The notes: generated from the letters alone by a model not told the origin. A stretch of DNA of 64,000 nt from Nocardia takedensis NBRC 100417 (GCF_000308695.1 NZ_BAGG01000093.1:186001-250000); one strand, 5' to 3'. Shown: positions 1 to 8,614, numbered from the stretch's first letter. Translations and numbers: made by a program.

Positions 1-837
1 GCCAACATCCAGGCCGCCGCCACCAACCAGGTCGAATTCGGCAGCGCCTTCAACGGGGCGGTGGTCAAACTGATCTCCGGTGGCGCGAAGGTGACCTCGG
101 TCCTGAGCTCCTACGGCGCCGACGAACTGTCCTACACGGGCTACTTCGTCCTGGACGGTTCGCCCATCAAGAGCGCGCGCGACCTGATCGGCAAGAAGAT
201 CGCGGTCAACACCCTCGGCGCGCACCACGAGTTCATCACCCGCGAATGGCTGCACCAGCAGGGCCTGAGCGAGGACGAGATCAAGCAGGTCCAACTCGTC
301 GTGGTGCCGCCCGCCAACACCGAGGACGCGCTGCGCAAGGGACAGGTCGACGTGGGCACCCTCGGGTCGGTCTTCCGCGAGACCGCCGTCGAGCGCGGCG
401 GCATCCACCCGCTCTACACCGACAAGGCGATCTTCGGCGAATTCGACTACGGCACCTACGTCTTCCGCGACGACTTCCTGGCGAAGAACAAGGACGCGGT
501 GGCCGATTTCGTGCAGGGCACCGCGCGGGCGACGCGCTGGTTGCAGGTGACGCCGCGTGAGGAGGTGGTGGCCCGTTTCCGCACCATCATCGAGAAGCGG
601 CAGCGCAACGAGAACCAGGACCTGCTGAAGTACTGGCGCAGCCCGGGCATCCCGGTGCCGGGAGCCGTGGTCGCGGACAAGGAATTGCAGATCTGGATCG
701 ACTGGCTGGTGCGCAACGGCGAGCTGAAGCCCGACCAGTTGAAGGCGGCCGACCTGTTCACCAACGAATTCAACCCCTACGCCAACGGCACCTATCCTCC
801 CGCCGGCGGCCCGAGCGGTGAGGCGGTCGCGAAATGA
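1..837 (+). CDS. ABC transporter substrate-binding protein, 5' end outside window (sulfonate/taurine type)
   Basis: Partial: the reading frame is open from base 1, so the signal peptide and N-terminal lobe lie outside the window and 278 residues are visible. The protein should capture a small anion outside the membrane and deliver it to the permease at 1684. The residues IGKKIAVNTLG followed by a helix, and later AFRKG-like ALRKGQVDVG, fit the NMT1/SsuA/TauA binding-protein fold. The stop overlaps the ATPase start in an ATGA, so the two are translationally coupled. The linked monooxygenase and redox genes point to an organosulfur ligand, but the ligand cannot be read from the sequence; nitrate or a pyrimidine would also be possible for this family. 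Confidence 0.82.
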   Translation, partial: ANIQAAATNQVEFGSAFNGAVVKLISGGAKVTSVLSSYGADELSYTGYFVLDGSPIKSARDLIGKKIAVNTLGAHHEFITREWLHQQGLSEDEIKQVQLVVVPPANTEDALRKGQVDVGTLGSVFRETAVERGGIHPLYTDKAIFGEFDYGTYVFRDDFLAKNKDAVADFVQGTARATRWLQVTPREEVVARFRTIIEKRQRNENQDLLKYWRSPGIPVPGAVVADKELQIWIDWLVRNGELKPDQLKAADLFTNEFNPYANGTYPPAGGPSGEAVAK

Positions 838-1691
838 GCACCACGACGGCGAAACTGGCCCTGAACGGGGTGCGTAAACAGTTCTCCGTGCGCGGCTCCG
901 ACGAGCGGTTCACCGCGTTGGACGACATCACCATCGACGTCCGCGAGGGCGAATTCCTGGTGCTGGTCGGCCCCAGCGGTTCCGGCAAGTCGACGCTGCT
1001 GGACCTGCTCGGCGGGCTCAGCGAACCCACTGCCGGGCAGATTTTGCTCGACGGCGCGCCGATCACCGGCCCCGGCCTCGACCGCGGCATCGTCTTCCAG
1101 CAGTACGCGCTGTTCCCGTGGCGGACCGCACGGGCCAACATCGAGTTCGGCCTGGAAGCCAAGAAGGTGCGGCGCAAGCAGCGCCGCGAGATCGCCGACC
1201 GATACCTGGATCTGGTGGGGCTCAGCGGTTTCGGCGACCGCTACCCGCGCGAGCTGTCCGGCGGCATGAAGCAGCGCGTCGCGATCGCGCGCAGCCTGGC
1301 CTACGACCCCGAGGTCCTGCTGATGGACGAACCGTTCGCCGCGCTGGACGCCCAGACCAGGGAGTCGCTGCAGGACGAACTGCTGCGCATCTGGCGGGCC
1401 ACCGGCAAGACCATCCTGTTCATCACCCACGGCATCGACGAAGCGGTCTACCTCGGGCAGCGCGTGGCGGTGCTGACCTCGCGACCGGGCCGCGTCAAAG
1501 CGGTCCTCGACGTCGACATCGACCGGGACGGCGGCGTCGACATCCGCTCCACCGAGACCTTCCGCGCCTACCGGCACGAGATCTGGACCCTGCTGCGCTC
1601 CGAGGTCGAGCGCGCGCAGGGCCTGGAACGCGCCGCGCTCACCGATCCGTCCGCCGTCGAATCCCGCACCGAGAGGCCGGTCCATGTCTAG
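834..1691 (+). CDS. ABC transporter ATP-binding protein (SsuB/TauB-like)
   Basis: Cytoplasmic ATPase that powers the importer encoded by its two neighbours. All nucleotide-binding motifs are intact in 285 residues: Walker A GPSGSGKST (46-54), Q-loop FQQ (88-90), signature LSGG (141-144), Walker B VLLMDEP (161-167) and the H-loop histidine at 199. The length and the linker ALFPWRTARANI are typical of the nitrate/sulfonate/taurine ATPase family. It starts with an ATGA overlap on the binding-protein gene and its 3' end overlaps the permease gene by 8 bases. Assignment to sulfonate rather than nitrate rests on context only. Confidence 0.9.
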   Translation: MSTTTAKLALNGVRKQFSVRGSDERFTALDDITIDVREGEFLVLVGPSGSGKSTLLDLLGGLSEPTAGQILLDGAPITGPGLDRGIVFQQYALFPWRTARANIEFGLEAKKVRRKQRREIADRYLDLVGLSGFGDRYPRELSGGMKQRVAIARSLAYDPEVLLMDEPFAALDAQTRESLQDELLRIWRATGKTILFITHGIDEAVYLGQRVAVLTSRPGRVKAVLDVDIDRDGGVDIRSTETFRAYRHEIWTLLRSEVERAQGLERAALTDPSAVESRTERPVHV

Positions 1692-2574
1692 CGCAGTGGA
1701 ACTCATCGACAAGCCCGCACCCGCGATCCTCCGGAAGCCCGAAACGCACACTCCCCCAGTGGAATCAGTGCCACGGTCGCCGGTCGCTGGCCGATACGCG
1801 GCCCTCGCCGTCCGGGTCGCCTGGCGAGTGGTCAAACCGCTGATCGCCATCGCCGCCTTCCTCGCGCTGTGGGAGGTCGCACCGAAGATCGGCCTGGTGG
1901 ACGAGGTGTTCCTGCCGCCGTTCTCCACCGTCGCGCAGGCATTCGCCGACCTGGTCGCCAGTGGCGAGATGTGGACCCACGTCTCGGCGAGCCTGAGCCG
2001 GTCGGTGAGCGGATTCGCCATCGCCTTGGCGATCGCCGTGCCCCTCGGCATCGCCATCGCCTGGTACAAGCCGGTCGCCGATCTGCTCAACCCGATCCTG
2101 GAACTGTTCCGCAACACCGCCGCGCTGGCGTTGCTGCCGGTGTTCGTGCTGATCCTCGGCATCGGCGAGACCTCCAAGGTAGCGCTGGTGGTCTACGCGA
2201 GCACGTTCCCGATCCTGCTCAACACCATCACCGGTGTCCGCACGGTCGACCCGCTGCTGGTGAAATCGGCCACCTCCCTGGGCCTGAGCCCGCTGCGACT
2301 GTTCCAGAAGGTCATCCTGCCCGCCGCGATCCCGTCGATCTTCACCGGTCTGCGCATGGCCGCGGCCAGTTCGATCCTGGTGCTGCTCGCGGCCGAGATG
2401 GTGGGCGCGCGCGCCGGTCTCGGCTACCTGATCACCGCCGCCCAGCAGAACTTCCAGATCCCGAACATGTACGCGGGAATCCTGGCGATCTCGCTGCTCG
2501 GCCTGTCGTTCAACGGTCTGCTCGTCGCCCTGGAACGCCGCTTCTCGCGCTGGCGCGTCGACGCGAACAACTGA
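1684..2574 (+). CDS. ABC transporter permease (SsuC/TauC-like)
   Basis: Integral membrane subunit of the importer, 296 residues. After a charged cytoplasmic N-terminus of about 55 residues there are about six hydrophobic segments. The cytoplasmic EAA-type loop that docks on the ATPase is visible as SATSLGLSPLRLFQKVILP followed by AAIPSIFTGLRMA. This is the BPD_transp_1 architecture of sulfonate/nitrate/taurine permeases. The start codon lies inside the end of the ATPase gene. The next gene begins 28 bases downstream, so the monooxygenase is very probably on the same transcript. Confidence 0.9.
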   Translation: MSSAVELIDKPAPAILRKPETHTPPVESVPRSPVAGRYAALAVRVAWRVVKPLIAIAAFLALWEVAPKIGLVDEVFLPPFSTVAQAFADLVASGEMWTHVSASLSRSVSGFAIALAIAVPLGIAIAWYKPVADLLNPILELFRNTAALALLPVFVLILGIGETSKVALVVYASTFPILLNTITGVRTVDPLLVKSATSLGLSPLRLFQKVILPAAIPSIFTGLRMAAASSILVLLAAEMVGARAGLGYLITAAQQNFQIPNMYAGILAISLLGLSFNGLLVALERRFSRWRVDANN

Positions 2575-2602
2575 TCCCCTCGCACAAGGAATACGGAACC
2601 TC

Positions 2603-3943
2603 ATGTCCCCAAGGCAATTCCACCTCAACGCGTTTCTCATGGGCGTCGGCCACCACGAGGCCGCCTGGCGGCACCCGCGCACCGACGAACGCGCGGTGCT
2701 CGACGTCGCGCACTTCCAAGAACTGGGCCGCATCGCCGAACGCGGCAAACTCGACTCGGTCTTCTTCGCCGACGGTCTCGCGGTCGGACCCAATATCGCC
2801 CGCAACACCCTGGCCGTGTTCGAGCCGGTGACGCTGCTGTCGGCGATCGCGTCGGTCACCTCCCGCGTCGGCCTCATCGCGACCGCCTCGACCAGCTACA
2901 ACGAACCGTTCAACCTCGCCCGCAAATTCGCCTCGCTCGACCACATCAGCCACGGTCGGGCCGGCTGGAACATCGTGACCTCGGCGGGCGCGGACGAGGC
3001 GCTCAACTTCGGCTACGACTCGCTGCCCGAGCACGCGCGCCGCTACGATCGGGCCACCGAATTCGTCGAGGTGGCCGTGAAGCTGTGGGACAGTTGGGAA
3101 TCCGGGGCCATCGTGCTCGATCCCGAACGCGGCGCCTTCGCCGACCCGTCGAAGGTGCACACCGTCGACCACGCGGGCGAGCGGTTCACCGTGCGCGGAC
3201 CGCTGAACTCCCCGCGCAGCCCGCAGGGCCGTCCGCTGCTGGTGCAGGCCGGATCCTCCGAGGACGGCAAGGATTTCGCGGCCCGCTACGCCGAGGCGGT
3301 GTTCACCGCGCAGCGCACCCTCGCCGAAGGGCAGGCGTTCTACCGCGACCTGAAGTCCCGGCCGGCCAAGTACGGGCGCGCGGCCGACGACCTGAAGGTG
3401 CTGCCCGGACTCGTGCCCTACATCGCCGACACCGAAGAGCAGGCGTTGGCACTGGAACAGGAGTTCACCGACCTGATCTCCCCCGACTACGCGCTGGGCC
3501 AACTGTCGCGGATGCTCGGCGTCGACCTGACCGAACACGCCCTGGACGGCCCGCTGCCGCCGCTGCCCGAGGTCACCGACTTCGAGGGCGGCAAGAGCCG
3601 GTTCACGCTGGTCAAGGAATTGGCCGAGAACGAGAACCTGACCGTGCGGCAGCTGATCGGCAAATTGGGCGGCGGACGCGGCCACCGGTCCTTCGCGGGC
3701 ACCCCGACCCAGATCGCGGACGAATTGCAGAGCTGGTTCGACAACGGCGCGGCCGACGGCTTCAACATCATGCCGCCGTACCTGCCGGGCGGGCTCGAGG
3801 ACTTCGTCGAGAAGGTCGTGCCGATCCTGCAGGAACGCGGACTGTTCCGCACCGACTACGAATCCGACACCCTGCGCGGACACTACGGCCTGGACCCCGT
3901 CCCGGGCCGCGACGCCGAGATCCGCGCCGAAGCGAGCGCATGA
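2603..3943 (+). CDS. LLM-class flavin-dependent monooxygenase (NtaA/SnaA/DszA family)
   Basis: A 446-residue luciferase-like TIM-barrel monooxygenase that would use FMNH2 and O2 to oxidise its substrate. Family signs are the N-terminal RQFHLNAFLMGVGHHEAAWR, the internal GRAGWNIVTSA segment, RPLLVQAGSSEDGKDFAARYAEAVF, and a C-terminal NIMPPYLPGGLEDFVEKVVP. The family includes nitrilotriacetate, pristinamycin and dibenzothiophene-sulfone monooxygenases. Its place directly behind an SsuABC-like transporter suggests C-S bond cleavage of an imported sulfonate, sulfone or thioether. No flavin reductase gene lies next to it; the FMN reductase at 13434 is too far away to assign as partner. Confidence 0.88.
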   Translation: MSPRQFHLNAFLMGVGHHEAAWRHPRTDERAVLDVAHFQELGRIAERGKLDSVFFADGLAVGPNIARNTLAVFEPVTLLSAIASVTSRVGLIATASTSYNEPFNLARKFASLDHISHGRAGWNIVTSAGADEALNFGYDSLPEHARRYDRATEFVEVAVKLWDSWESGAIVLDPERGAFADPSKVHTVDHAGERFTVRGPLNSPRSPQGRPLLVQAGSSEDGKDFAARYAEAVFTAQRTLAEGQAFYRDLKSRPAKYGRAADDLKVLPGLVPYIADTEEQALALEQEFTDLISPDYALGQLSRMLGVDLTEHALDGPLPPLPEVTDFEGGKSRFTLVKELAENENLTVRQLIGKLGGGRGHRSFAGTPTQIADELQSWFDNGAADGFNIMPPYLPGGLEDFVEKVVPILQERGLFRTDYESDTLRGHYGLDPVPGRDAEIRAEASA

Positions 3944-3986
3944 GCCGGGGCACGACACCCGAAACCACTGACAGAAGGGTGACATC

Positions 3987-5573
3987 ATGACCGAAATCGA
4001 CGTTCTCGTCCTCGGCGGCGGTCCCGCGGGAACCTGGGCGGCGCTGAAGGCGGCCACGACCGGCGCGTCGGTCACGTTGGCGGACAAGGGGTTCTGCGGC
4101 AGCAGCGGCGCCACCGCCGCGGCGGGCACCGGAATCTGGTACGTGGAACCGGAGGCGGAACTGCGCGAACGGGCGATGGCCAGTCGAGAAGCGCTGGGCG
4201 GCTACCTCGCCGACCGCGAGTGGATGGCCCGCGTCCTGGATGAAACCTACGCGCGGGTAGACGAATTGGCCGACCAGGGCCGCTACCCGTTCCCGGTCGG
4301 ACCGGACGGGCGGTCGCGCCGCACGGGCGTGCAGGGGCCGGAATACATGAAACGCCAACGGCTGCGAGTGCTGCGCGCGGGCGTGCGGGTCTTGGACCAC
4401 ACCCCGGCGCTGGAACTGCTGCGCACCGCCGACGGCAGCGTCGCGGGCGCGCGACTGCACCGACTGGCCGACGGCACGCGCGTCGACATCGCGGCCCGCG
4501 CGGTCGTCCTGGCCACCGGCGGCTGCGCGTTCCTGTCGAAAACCCTCGGCTGTGACGTCAACACCGGCGACGGCGCGCTGATGGCCGCCGAAGCGGGCGC
4601 GGAACTGTCGGGGATGGAATTCTCCAACGCCTACGCCATCGCGCCGGAGTTCACCTCCGTCACCAAGACGGCCTACTACGGCTTCGCCACCTTCTACCAG
4701 CGCGACGGCGCACCGCTGGAAGGGGCGTCGAGCAAAGGCGGACGGTCGGTGATCGCCCGGACCCTGCTCACCGAACCGGTCTACTGCACCCTCGACCGCG
4801 CCGACGCCGACCAGCGGCGGGCCATGCGCCTGGGTCAGCCCAACTTCTTCCTCACCTTCGACCGACTCGGCATCGACCCGTTCACCGACCGGTTCCCGAT
4901 CACGCTGCTGCTCGAGGGCACCGTGCGCGGCACCGGCGGCATCCGGGTCGCCGACACCGACTGCCGCACCGGCGTGCCCGGCCTCTACGTCGCGGGCGAC
5001 GTCGCCACCCGCGAACTGATCTGCGGCGGTTTCACCGGCGGCGGCAGCCACAACGCGGCGTGGGCGATGTCCTCGGGCAGTTGGGCGGGCGCCGCCGCGG
5101 GTCACTACGCCCAGCGACTCGGCCGCGGCTCCGGCGAGCGCAAGCGCGTCGGCGCGGGCGGTGTGGGCCTGCGCCCCACGGGCACCCGCGACGCCGCCCT
5201 CACCCACACCGAGATCATCGCCGCCGTCCAGCGCGAAGTCCTGCCCTACGACAAGAACTACCTGCGCCACGGCGACCGCCTGCGCCCCGCCCTCGCCGCG
5301 CTCGACGAGGTGTGGCGCTCGGCGCGCGACGGACTCGACCACACCGGCGCCGACCCGTCGAAGGTGCGCTCGGCCGCCGCGATGACCGCGCACGCCCGCT
5401 GGATGTACAACGCCGCGCTCGCGCGCACCGAATCGCGCGGCATGGCCCGCCGCGAGGAGTACCCCGACCTCGATCCGGGCCAACACCACCGACTCGTCGT
5501 CGGCGGCCTCGACGAGATCTGGACCGCGCCGGAACCGGTGTTCCTGGCCGGGAAACAGCGGGTGTCGGCATGA
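3987..5573 (+). CDS. FAD-dependent oxidoreductase of the fumarate reductase/APS-reductase alpha superfamily
   Basis: A 528-residue flavoprotein. The N-terminal dinucleotide fold has LGGGPAGTWAA (residues 9-19), a middle ATGGCAFLSKTLGC segment and a C-terminal FAD-contact region GLYVAGDVATRELICGG. That layout is shared by fumarate reductase, L-aspartate oxidase and the AprA subunit of adenylylsulfate reductase. It overlaps the next gene, a two-cluster ferredoxin, by an ATGA, so the two probably form a complex in which the flavin exchanges electrons with 4Fe-4S clusters. It is about 100 residues shorter than true AprA as remembered. A role in the reductive handling of a released sulfur species is inferred from the operon only. 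Confidence 0.8.
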   Translation: MTEIDVLVLGGGPAGTWAALKAATTGASVTLADKGFCGSSGATAAAGTGIWYVEPEAELRERAMASREALGGYLADREWMARVLDETYARVDELADQGRYPFPVGPDGRSRRTGVQGPEYMKRQRLRVLRAGVRVLDHTPALELLRTADGSVAGARLHRLADGTRVDIAARAVVLATGGCAFLSKTLGCDVNTGDGALMAAEAGAELSGMEFSNAYAIAPEFTSVTKTAYYGFATFYQRDGAPLEGASSKGGRSVIARTLLTEPVYCTLDRADADQRRAMRLGQPNFFLTFDRLGIDPFTDRFPITLLLEGTVRGTGGIRVADTDCRTGVPGLYVAGDVATRELICGGFTGGGSHNAAWAMSSGSWAGAAAGHYAQRLGRGSGERKRVGAGGVGLRPTGTRDAALTHTEIIAAVQREVLPYDKNYLRHGDRLRPALAALDEVWRSARDGLDHTGADPSKVRSAAAMTAHARWMYNAALARTESRGMARREEYPDLDPGQHHRLVVGGLDEIWTAPEPVFLAGKQRVSA

Positions 5574-5896
5574 TCGAGGTCGTCTCCGCCGAACGTTGCA
5601 TCGCCTGCGACAAGTGCGTCGAGGTCTGCCCCACCCACGTGTTCGACCGGGGCGCGGACGGCATCCCGCTGCTAGCGCGCCGCTCGGACTGCCAGACCTG
5701 CTTCATGTGCGAGGCGTACTGCCCCGCCGACGCGCTGTTCGTGGCCGCCACCACCACACCGCTGCCGCCCGAGGACCCGCAACTCGACCAGGACTACCTC
5801 ATCGAGCACGACCTGCTCGGCAGCTACCGGGCGAAACTGGGCTGGGGCGGCGGCCCGCTGGGCGCGCGGTTCGCCATCGGCCCGGAACTGCCCTAG
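5570..5896 (+). CDS. Two-cluster [4Fe-4S] ferredoxin (AprB-like)
   Basis: A 108-residue electron carrier. Two complete CxxCxxCxxxCP motifs are visible: Cys 10, 13, 16, 20 and Cys 41, 44, 47, 51, giving two [4Fe-4S] clusters. After residue 60 there is a long tail without cysteines (DQDYLIEHDLLGSYRAKLGW), unlike ordinary bacterial ferredoxins but reminiscent of the AprB tail that wraps AprA. The start overlaps the stop of the flavoprotein gene in an ATGA, and a terminator-like hairpin follows at 5932. It is the last gene of the transporter/monooxygenase operon. Confidence 0.85.
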   Translation: MIEVVSAERCIACDKCVEVCPTHVFDRGADGIPLLARRSDCQTCFMCEAYCPADALFVAATTTPLPPEDPQLDQDYLIEHDLLGSYRAKLGWGGGPLGARFAIGPELP

Positions 5897-5931
5897 CGCC
5901 CGGCTCGCCTACCCTCGGAGTCGGGGACGGC

Positions 5932-5970
5932 CCTGGTTCGTGGATGCCCGACCACCGTCCACGAATCAGG
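5932..5970 (+). terminator. Hairpin ending the putative sulfur operon
   Basis: A 13-bp stem with one G-U pair (CCTGGTTCGTGGA against TCCACGAATCAGG) closes a 13-base loop, 35 bases after the ferredoxin stop. There is no clear U tract. It separates the operon from the oxidoreductase gene at 6100. Confidence 0.55.
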
Positions 5971-6099
5971 CCGCGCGCAATCCTTGACCGGGACAGCGGC
6001 GACGGCGACAGTGTTCGCGGCCCACGCCGCCGACCGGCGCGGCCCCGGGCCACCACCGCGCTCGAGACCACACTCGGGCCGACACACGAGGAGATAGCT

Positions 6100-7092
6100 G
6101 TGCGCTTCGGCATTTTCGTCCCGCAGGGTTGGCGGCTCGACCTGGTCGGCATCGACCCGGGCGAGCAGTGGGCGGTGATGCGCGGTCTGGCCGAACGCGC
6201 CGACGCGAATCCGGCCTGGGAATCGCTGTGGGTCTACGACCACTTCCACACCGTCCCGGTGCCCACCGAGGAGGCCACCCACGAGGCGTGGACACTCATG
6301 TCGGCCTTCGCCGCCGCCACCTCGCGCATCCGACTCGGTCAGATGTGTACCGCGATGAGCTATCGAAACCCGGTCTACCTGGCCAAGGTCGCGGCCACCG
6401 TCGACCTGATCTCCGGCGGACGCGTCGAGATGGGCATCGGCGGCGGCTGGTACGAACACGAATGGCGCGCCTACGGCTACGGCTTCCCCTCCGCGGGCGA
6501 CCGCCTGCGCCGCCTCGACGAAGGCGTGCAGATCTTCCGGCAGGCGTGGACGAAGGGCGAAGCGACCCTCGACGGCAAGCACTACCAGGTCGACGGCGCC
6601 ATCGTGCGCCCGCTGCCGTTGCAGGACGGCGGCATCCCGCTGTGGATCGCGGGCGGCGGCGAGAAGGTCACGCTGAAGATCGCCGCCAAGTACGCCCACT
6701 ACACCAACTTCAGCGGCGCCCTGGACGAATTCGAGCGCAAATCCGGTCTGCTGCGCGAACACTGCGCGAACGTCGGCACCGACTACGAGGCCATCGTGCG
6801 CTCCTCGAACTTCAACGTCGCGATCGGCGCGACCGAAGCCGAGGTGGAGCAGCGTCTGTCCGCCATCGCCGCGCGGATGACCCCGTTCCTGGGCGCGGAA
6901 GCCGCCGCGGCCTACGTGGACAACACCTACCGCGGCACCGCGGCCGTCGGCACCCCCGAACAGGTCGTGGAGAACCTGCGCGAGGTCACCGACCTCGGCC
7001 TGGCCTACGGCATCTTCAACTTCCCGGAAGCCGCCTACGACACCTCGGGCATCGAACTGTTCGAGCGCGAAGTCATCCCGGCGCTGAGCTGA
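6100..7092 (+). CDS. LLM-class F420-type oxidoreductase, Rv1855c family
   Basis: A 330-residue luciferase-like protein. The GTG start is chosen because GAGGAG sits 7 bases upstream and the sequence then opens MRFGIFVPQGWRLDLVGI, the expected N-terminus of the mycobacterial Rv1855c family. Typical stretches are LWVYDHFHTVPVPTEEATHE, RIRLGQMCTAMSYRNP and MGIGGGWYEHEWRAYGYGFP. Members are predicted to bind coenzyme F420 or FMN; the substrate is unknown. It has its own leader of about 200 bases behind a hairpin, so it is probably transcribed separately from the sulfur operon. It converges on the antitoxin gene at 7120. Confidence 0.88.
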   Translation: MRFGIFVPQGWRLDLVGIDPGEQWAVMRGLAERADANPAWESLWVYDHFHTVPVPTEEATHEAWTLMSAFAAATSRIRLGQMCTAMSYRNPVYLAKVAATVDLISGGRVEMGIGGGWYEHEWRAYGYGFPSAGDRLRRLDEGVQIFRQAWTKGEATLDGKHYQVDGAIVRPLPLQDGGIPLWIAGGGEKVTLKIAAKYAHYTNFSGALDEFERKSGLLREHCANVGTDYEAIVRSSNFNVAIGATEAEVEQRLSAIAARMTPFLGAEAAAAYVDNTYRGTAAVGTPEQVVENLREVTDLGLAYGIFNFPEAAYDTSGIELFEREVIPALS

Positions 7093-7097
7093 CCGGA

Positions 7098-7138
7098 CCG
7101 ACCCGCCTGCCGGTGCGCCTCACCGCCAGGCGGGTCGG
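7098..7138. terminator. Bidirectional hairpin between convergent genes
   Basis: A perfect 12-bp stem (CCGACCCGCCTG / CAGGCGGGTCGG) with a 17-base loop lies 6 bases after the oxidoreductase stop. The stop and last codons of the minus-strand antitoxin gene are inside the hairpin. Confidence 0.65.
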
Positions 7139-7344
7139 GCAGTCTTGTGCCAGCGGTCGACGTTCTCGTCGGTGATCCGCTCCTGTGAGCGCACCATCAT
7201 TCGTTCCAGCACCGCCATGCGCTGCCGCTGCACCAGAACTTCGCGCAACGCCGCACGCACGGTGTCCTGCGGCGTCCCGGTGCCCAACAGCGCGCCGACC
7301 ACCGCCAGCACACCCTCGTCCACCTCGACCGTCACCTCGGACAT
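7120..7344 (-). CDS. VapB-like type II antitoxin, no toxin gene beside it
   Basis: A 74-residue protein with the ribbon-helix-helix layout of VapB antitoxins: an N-terminal strand SEVTVEVDEGVLA, then TGTPQDTVRAALREVLVQRQR, then a charged tail that would wrap the toxin. The ATG is preceded by GGGAGG at a good distance. VapB genes normally sit directly before a PIN-domain vapC gene. Here the downstream neighbour is a convergent oxidoreductase and upstream is a divergent hsdS, so this is an orphan. It may be a remnant or may act on an unlinked toxin. Confidence 0.75.
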   Translation of the reverse strand: MSEVTVEVDEGVLAVVGALLGTGTPQDTVRAALREVLVQRQRMAVLERMMVRSQERITDENVDRWHKTARPAWR

Positions 7345-7446
7345 CGCACACCTCCCGCACACCGCCCCCCTACCCGGAATCGTAGAACCTCGGGCATATC
7401 GCCCGCAGCGGAAGGTGTCTCGAACGAAGAACGGCCTGGTCGGCTG

Positions 7447-7452
7447 GGTTAG
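7447..7452 (+). promoter_or_regulatory. Candidate -10 box for hsdS
   Basis: TAGGCT lies about 40 bases before the hsdS start. No convincing -35 was recognised, so this is tentative. Confidence 0.3.
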
Positions 7453-7493
7453 GCTGCGGGAGCCGCGACGGCCCGACAACGGAGGGAGACCGG

Positions 7494-8600
7494 ATGAACG
7501 CGTGGCCGAAGGTCGCCTTCGCCGACGCCTTCGTGGTCGAATCCGCCGGGCGAGGGGGCCTGCCACGCTCGCGCTACCTCCCCGCGGGCGTGCTGCCCGT
7601 AGTGGACCAGGGTCGCGCCGACATAGCCGGTTACACCGACGACCACGCGCACGGATATCGCGGCGACCTGCCCGTCATCCTGTTCGGCGACCACACCCGC
7701 CAGGTCAAATACGTCGACTTCCCGTTCGCGGTGGGAGCCGAAGGCGTCAAAGTGCTGCGGCCACGTCCCGCTTTCGACCCGCGCTACCTGTTCCACGCGG
7801 TGCGCGCGCTGCCCCTGCCACACGCGGGCTACGCGCGGCACTTCCGTTTCCTGGAACGAGCCGAGATCCCCGCACCGCCGCCCGACAGCCAGCGCGCGAT
7901 CGCCGCCGCCCTCGACCGGGTCGACGGCCTGCGCGCCGACCGCCGCCGAAGCCTCACGCTCACCGACGATCTCGCGCGATCATTGTTCGCCGATACCGTC
8001 GGCAACCCCGATTCGTGGCCGCACGCGCGACTGGACCAAGTCGCCGACCTGCTCTCGGGCGGCACACTGCCCGCCGGAATTCCCTTCACCGGACAGGACG
8101 GCGGCTACCTGCTGCTCAAGGTCGCCGACCTGAACGCCCCCGGCAACGAGACCGCACTCGGCTCGGCGCGCCTGTGGTCGCCCGCCCCCGGCACCAGCGC
8201 CACCACCTGCCCGGCGGGCTGTCTGGTCCTCCCGAAACGCGGCGGGGCCATCGCGACCGACAAGAAACGGATCACCGCGCGACCCGCCGTCCTCGACCCC
8301 AACCTCATGGGCGTCCGACCGCACGGCGTCGACCTGCGCTACCTGCACGCGTGGTTCCGCGAACTGGATCTGTCCCGGCTGGCCACCGGCAGTTCCGTAC
8401 CGCAACTGAACAAGAAGGACCTCGCGCCGCTCTCGATTCCGCTGCCCCCGCCCGACCGGCAACGGCGCTTCGCCCGACAGATGATGGCACTGGACCGCGC
8501 GGCCGCCGAAGCCCGCGCGCACCTCGCCGAACTCGACGCGCTCGCCGAGTCCGTGCGCGAACGCGCCTTCGAGCACGGCTGGGCGAGTCCCCGCGCCTGA
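7494..8600 (+). CDS. hsdS: Type I restriction-modification specificity subunit (HsdS), orphan
   Basis: A 368-residue DNA-specificity protein with two target-recognition domains (about 5-120 and 178-315), each followed by a conserved helix that acts as spacer and subunit interface. The two internal repeats end in matching motifs: ERAEIPAPPPDSQRAIAAALDRVD and KKDLAPLSIPLPPPDRQRRF are equivalent positions. HsdS alone has no catalysis; it guides HsdM and HsdR to a bipartite site. Neither partner gene is adjacent. The ATG has a strong GGAGGGAG ribosome site. A gamma-type adenine methyltransferase lies 52 kb away at 60854 but is not an HsdM. Confidence 0.85.
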   Translation: MNAWPKVAFADAFVVESAGRGGLPRSRYLPAGVLPVVDQGRADIAGYTDDHAHGYRGDLPVILFGDHTRQVKYVDFPFAVGAEGVKVLRPRPAFDPRYLFHAVRALPLPHAGYARHFRFLERAEIPAPPPDSQRAIAAALDRVDGLRADRRRSLTLTDDLARSLFADTVGNPDSWPHARLDQVADLLSGGTLPAGIPFTGQDGGYLLLKVADLNAPGNETALGSARLWSPAPGTSATTCPAGCLVLPKRGGAIATDKKRITARPAVLDPNLMGVRPHGVDLRYLHAWFRELDLSRLATGSSVPQLNKKDLAPLSIPLPPPDRQRRFARQMMALDRAAAEARAHLAELDALAESVRERAFEHGWASPRA

Positions 8601-8614
8601 CCGCCTACCAGGAC

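Noticed and set aside
792..2177. A 461-residue minus-strand frame across the ATPase and permease genes
   Set aside because: Antisense shadow of two clear ABC transporter genes; no ribosome site or recognisable domain.
3768..5489. A 573-residue minus-strand frame across the flavoprotein gene
   Set aside because: Antisense shadow with low-complexity composition; the plus strand has FAD motifs in the right order.
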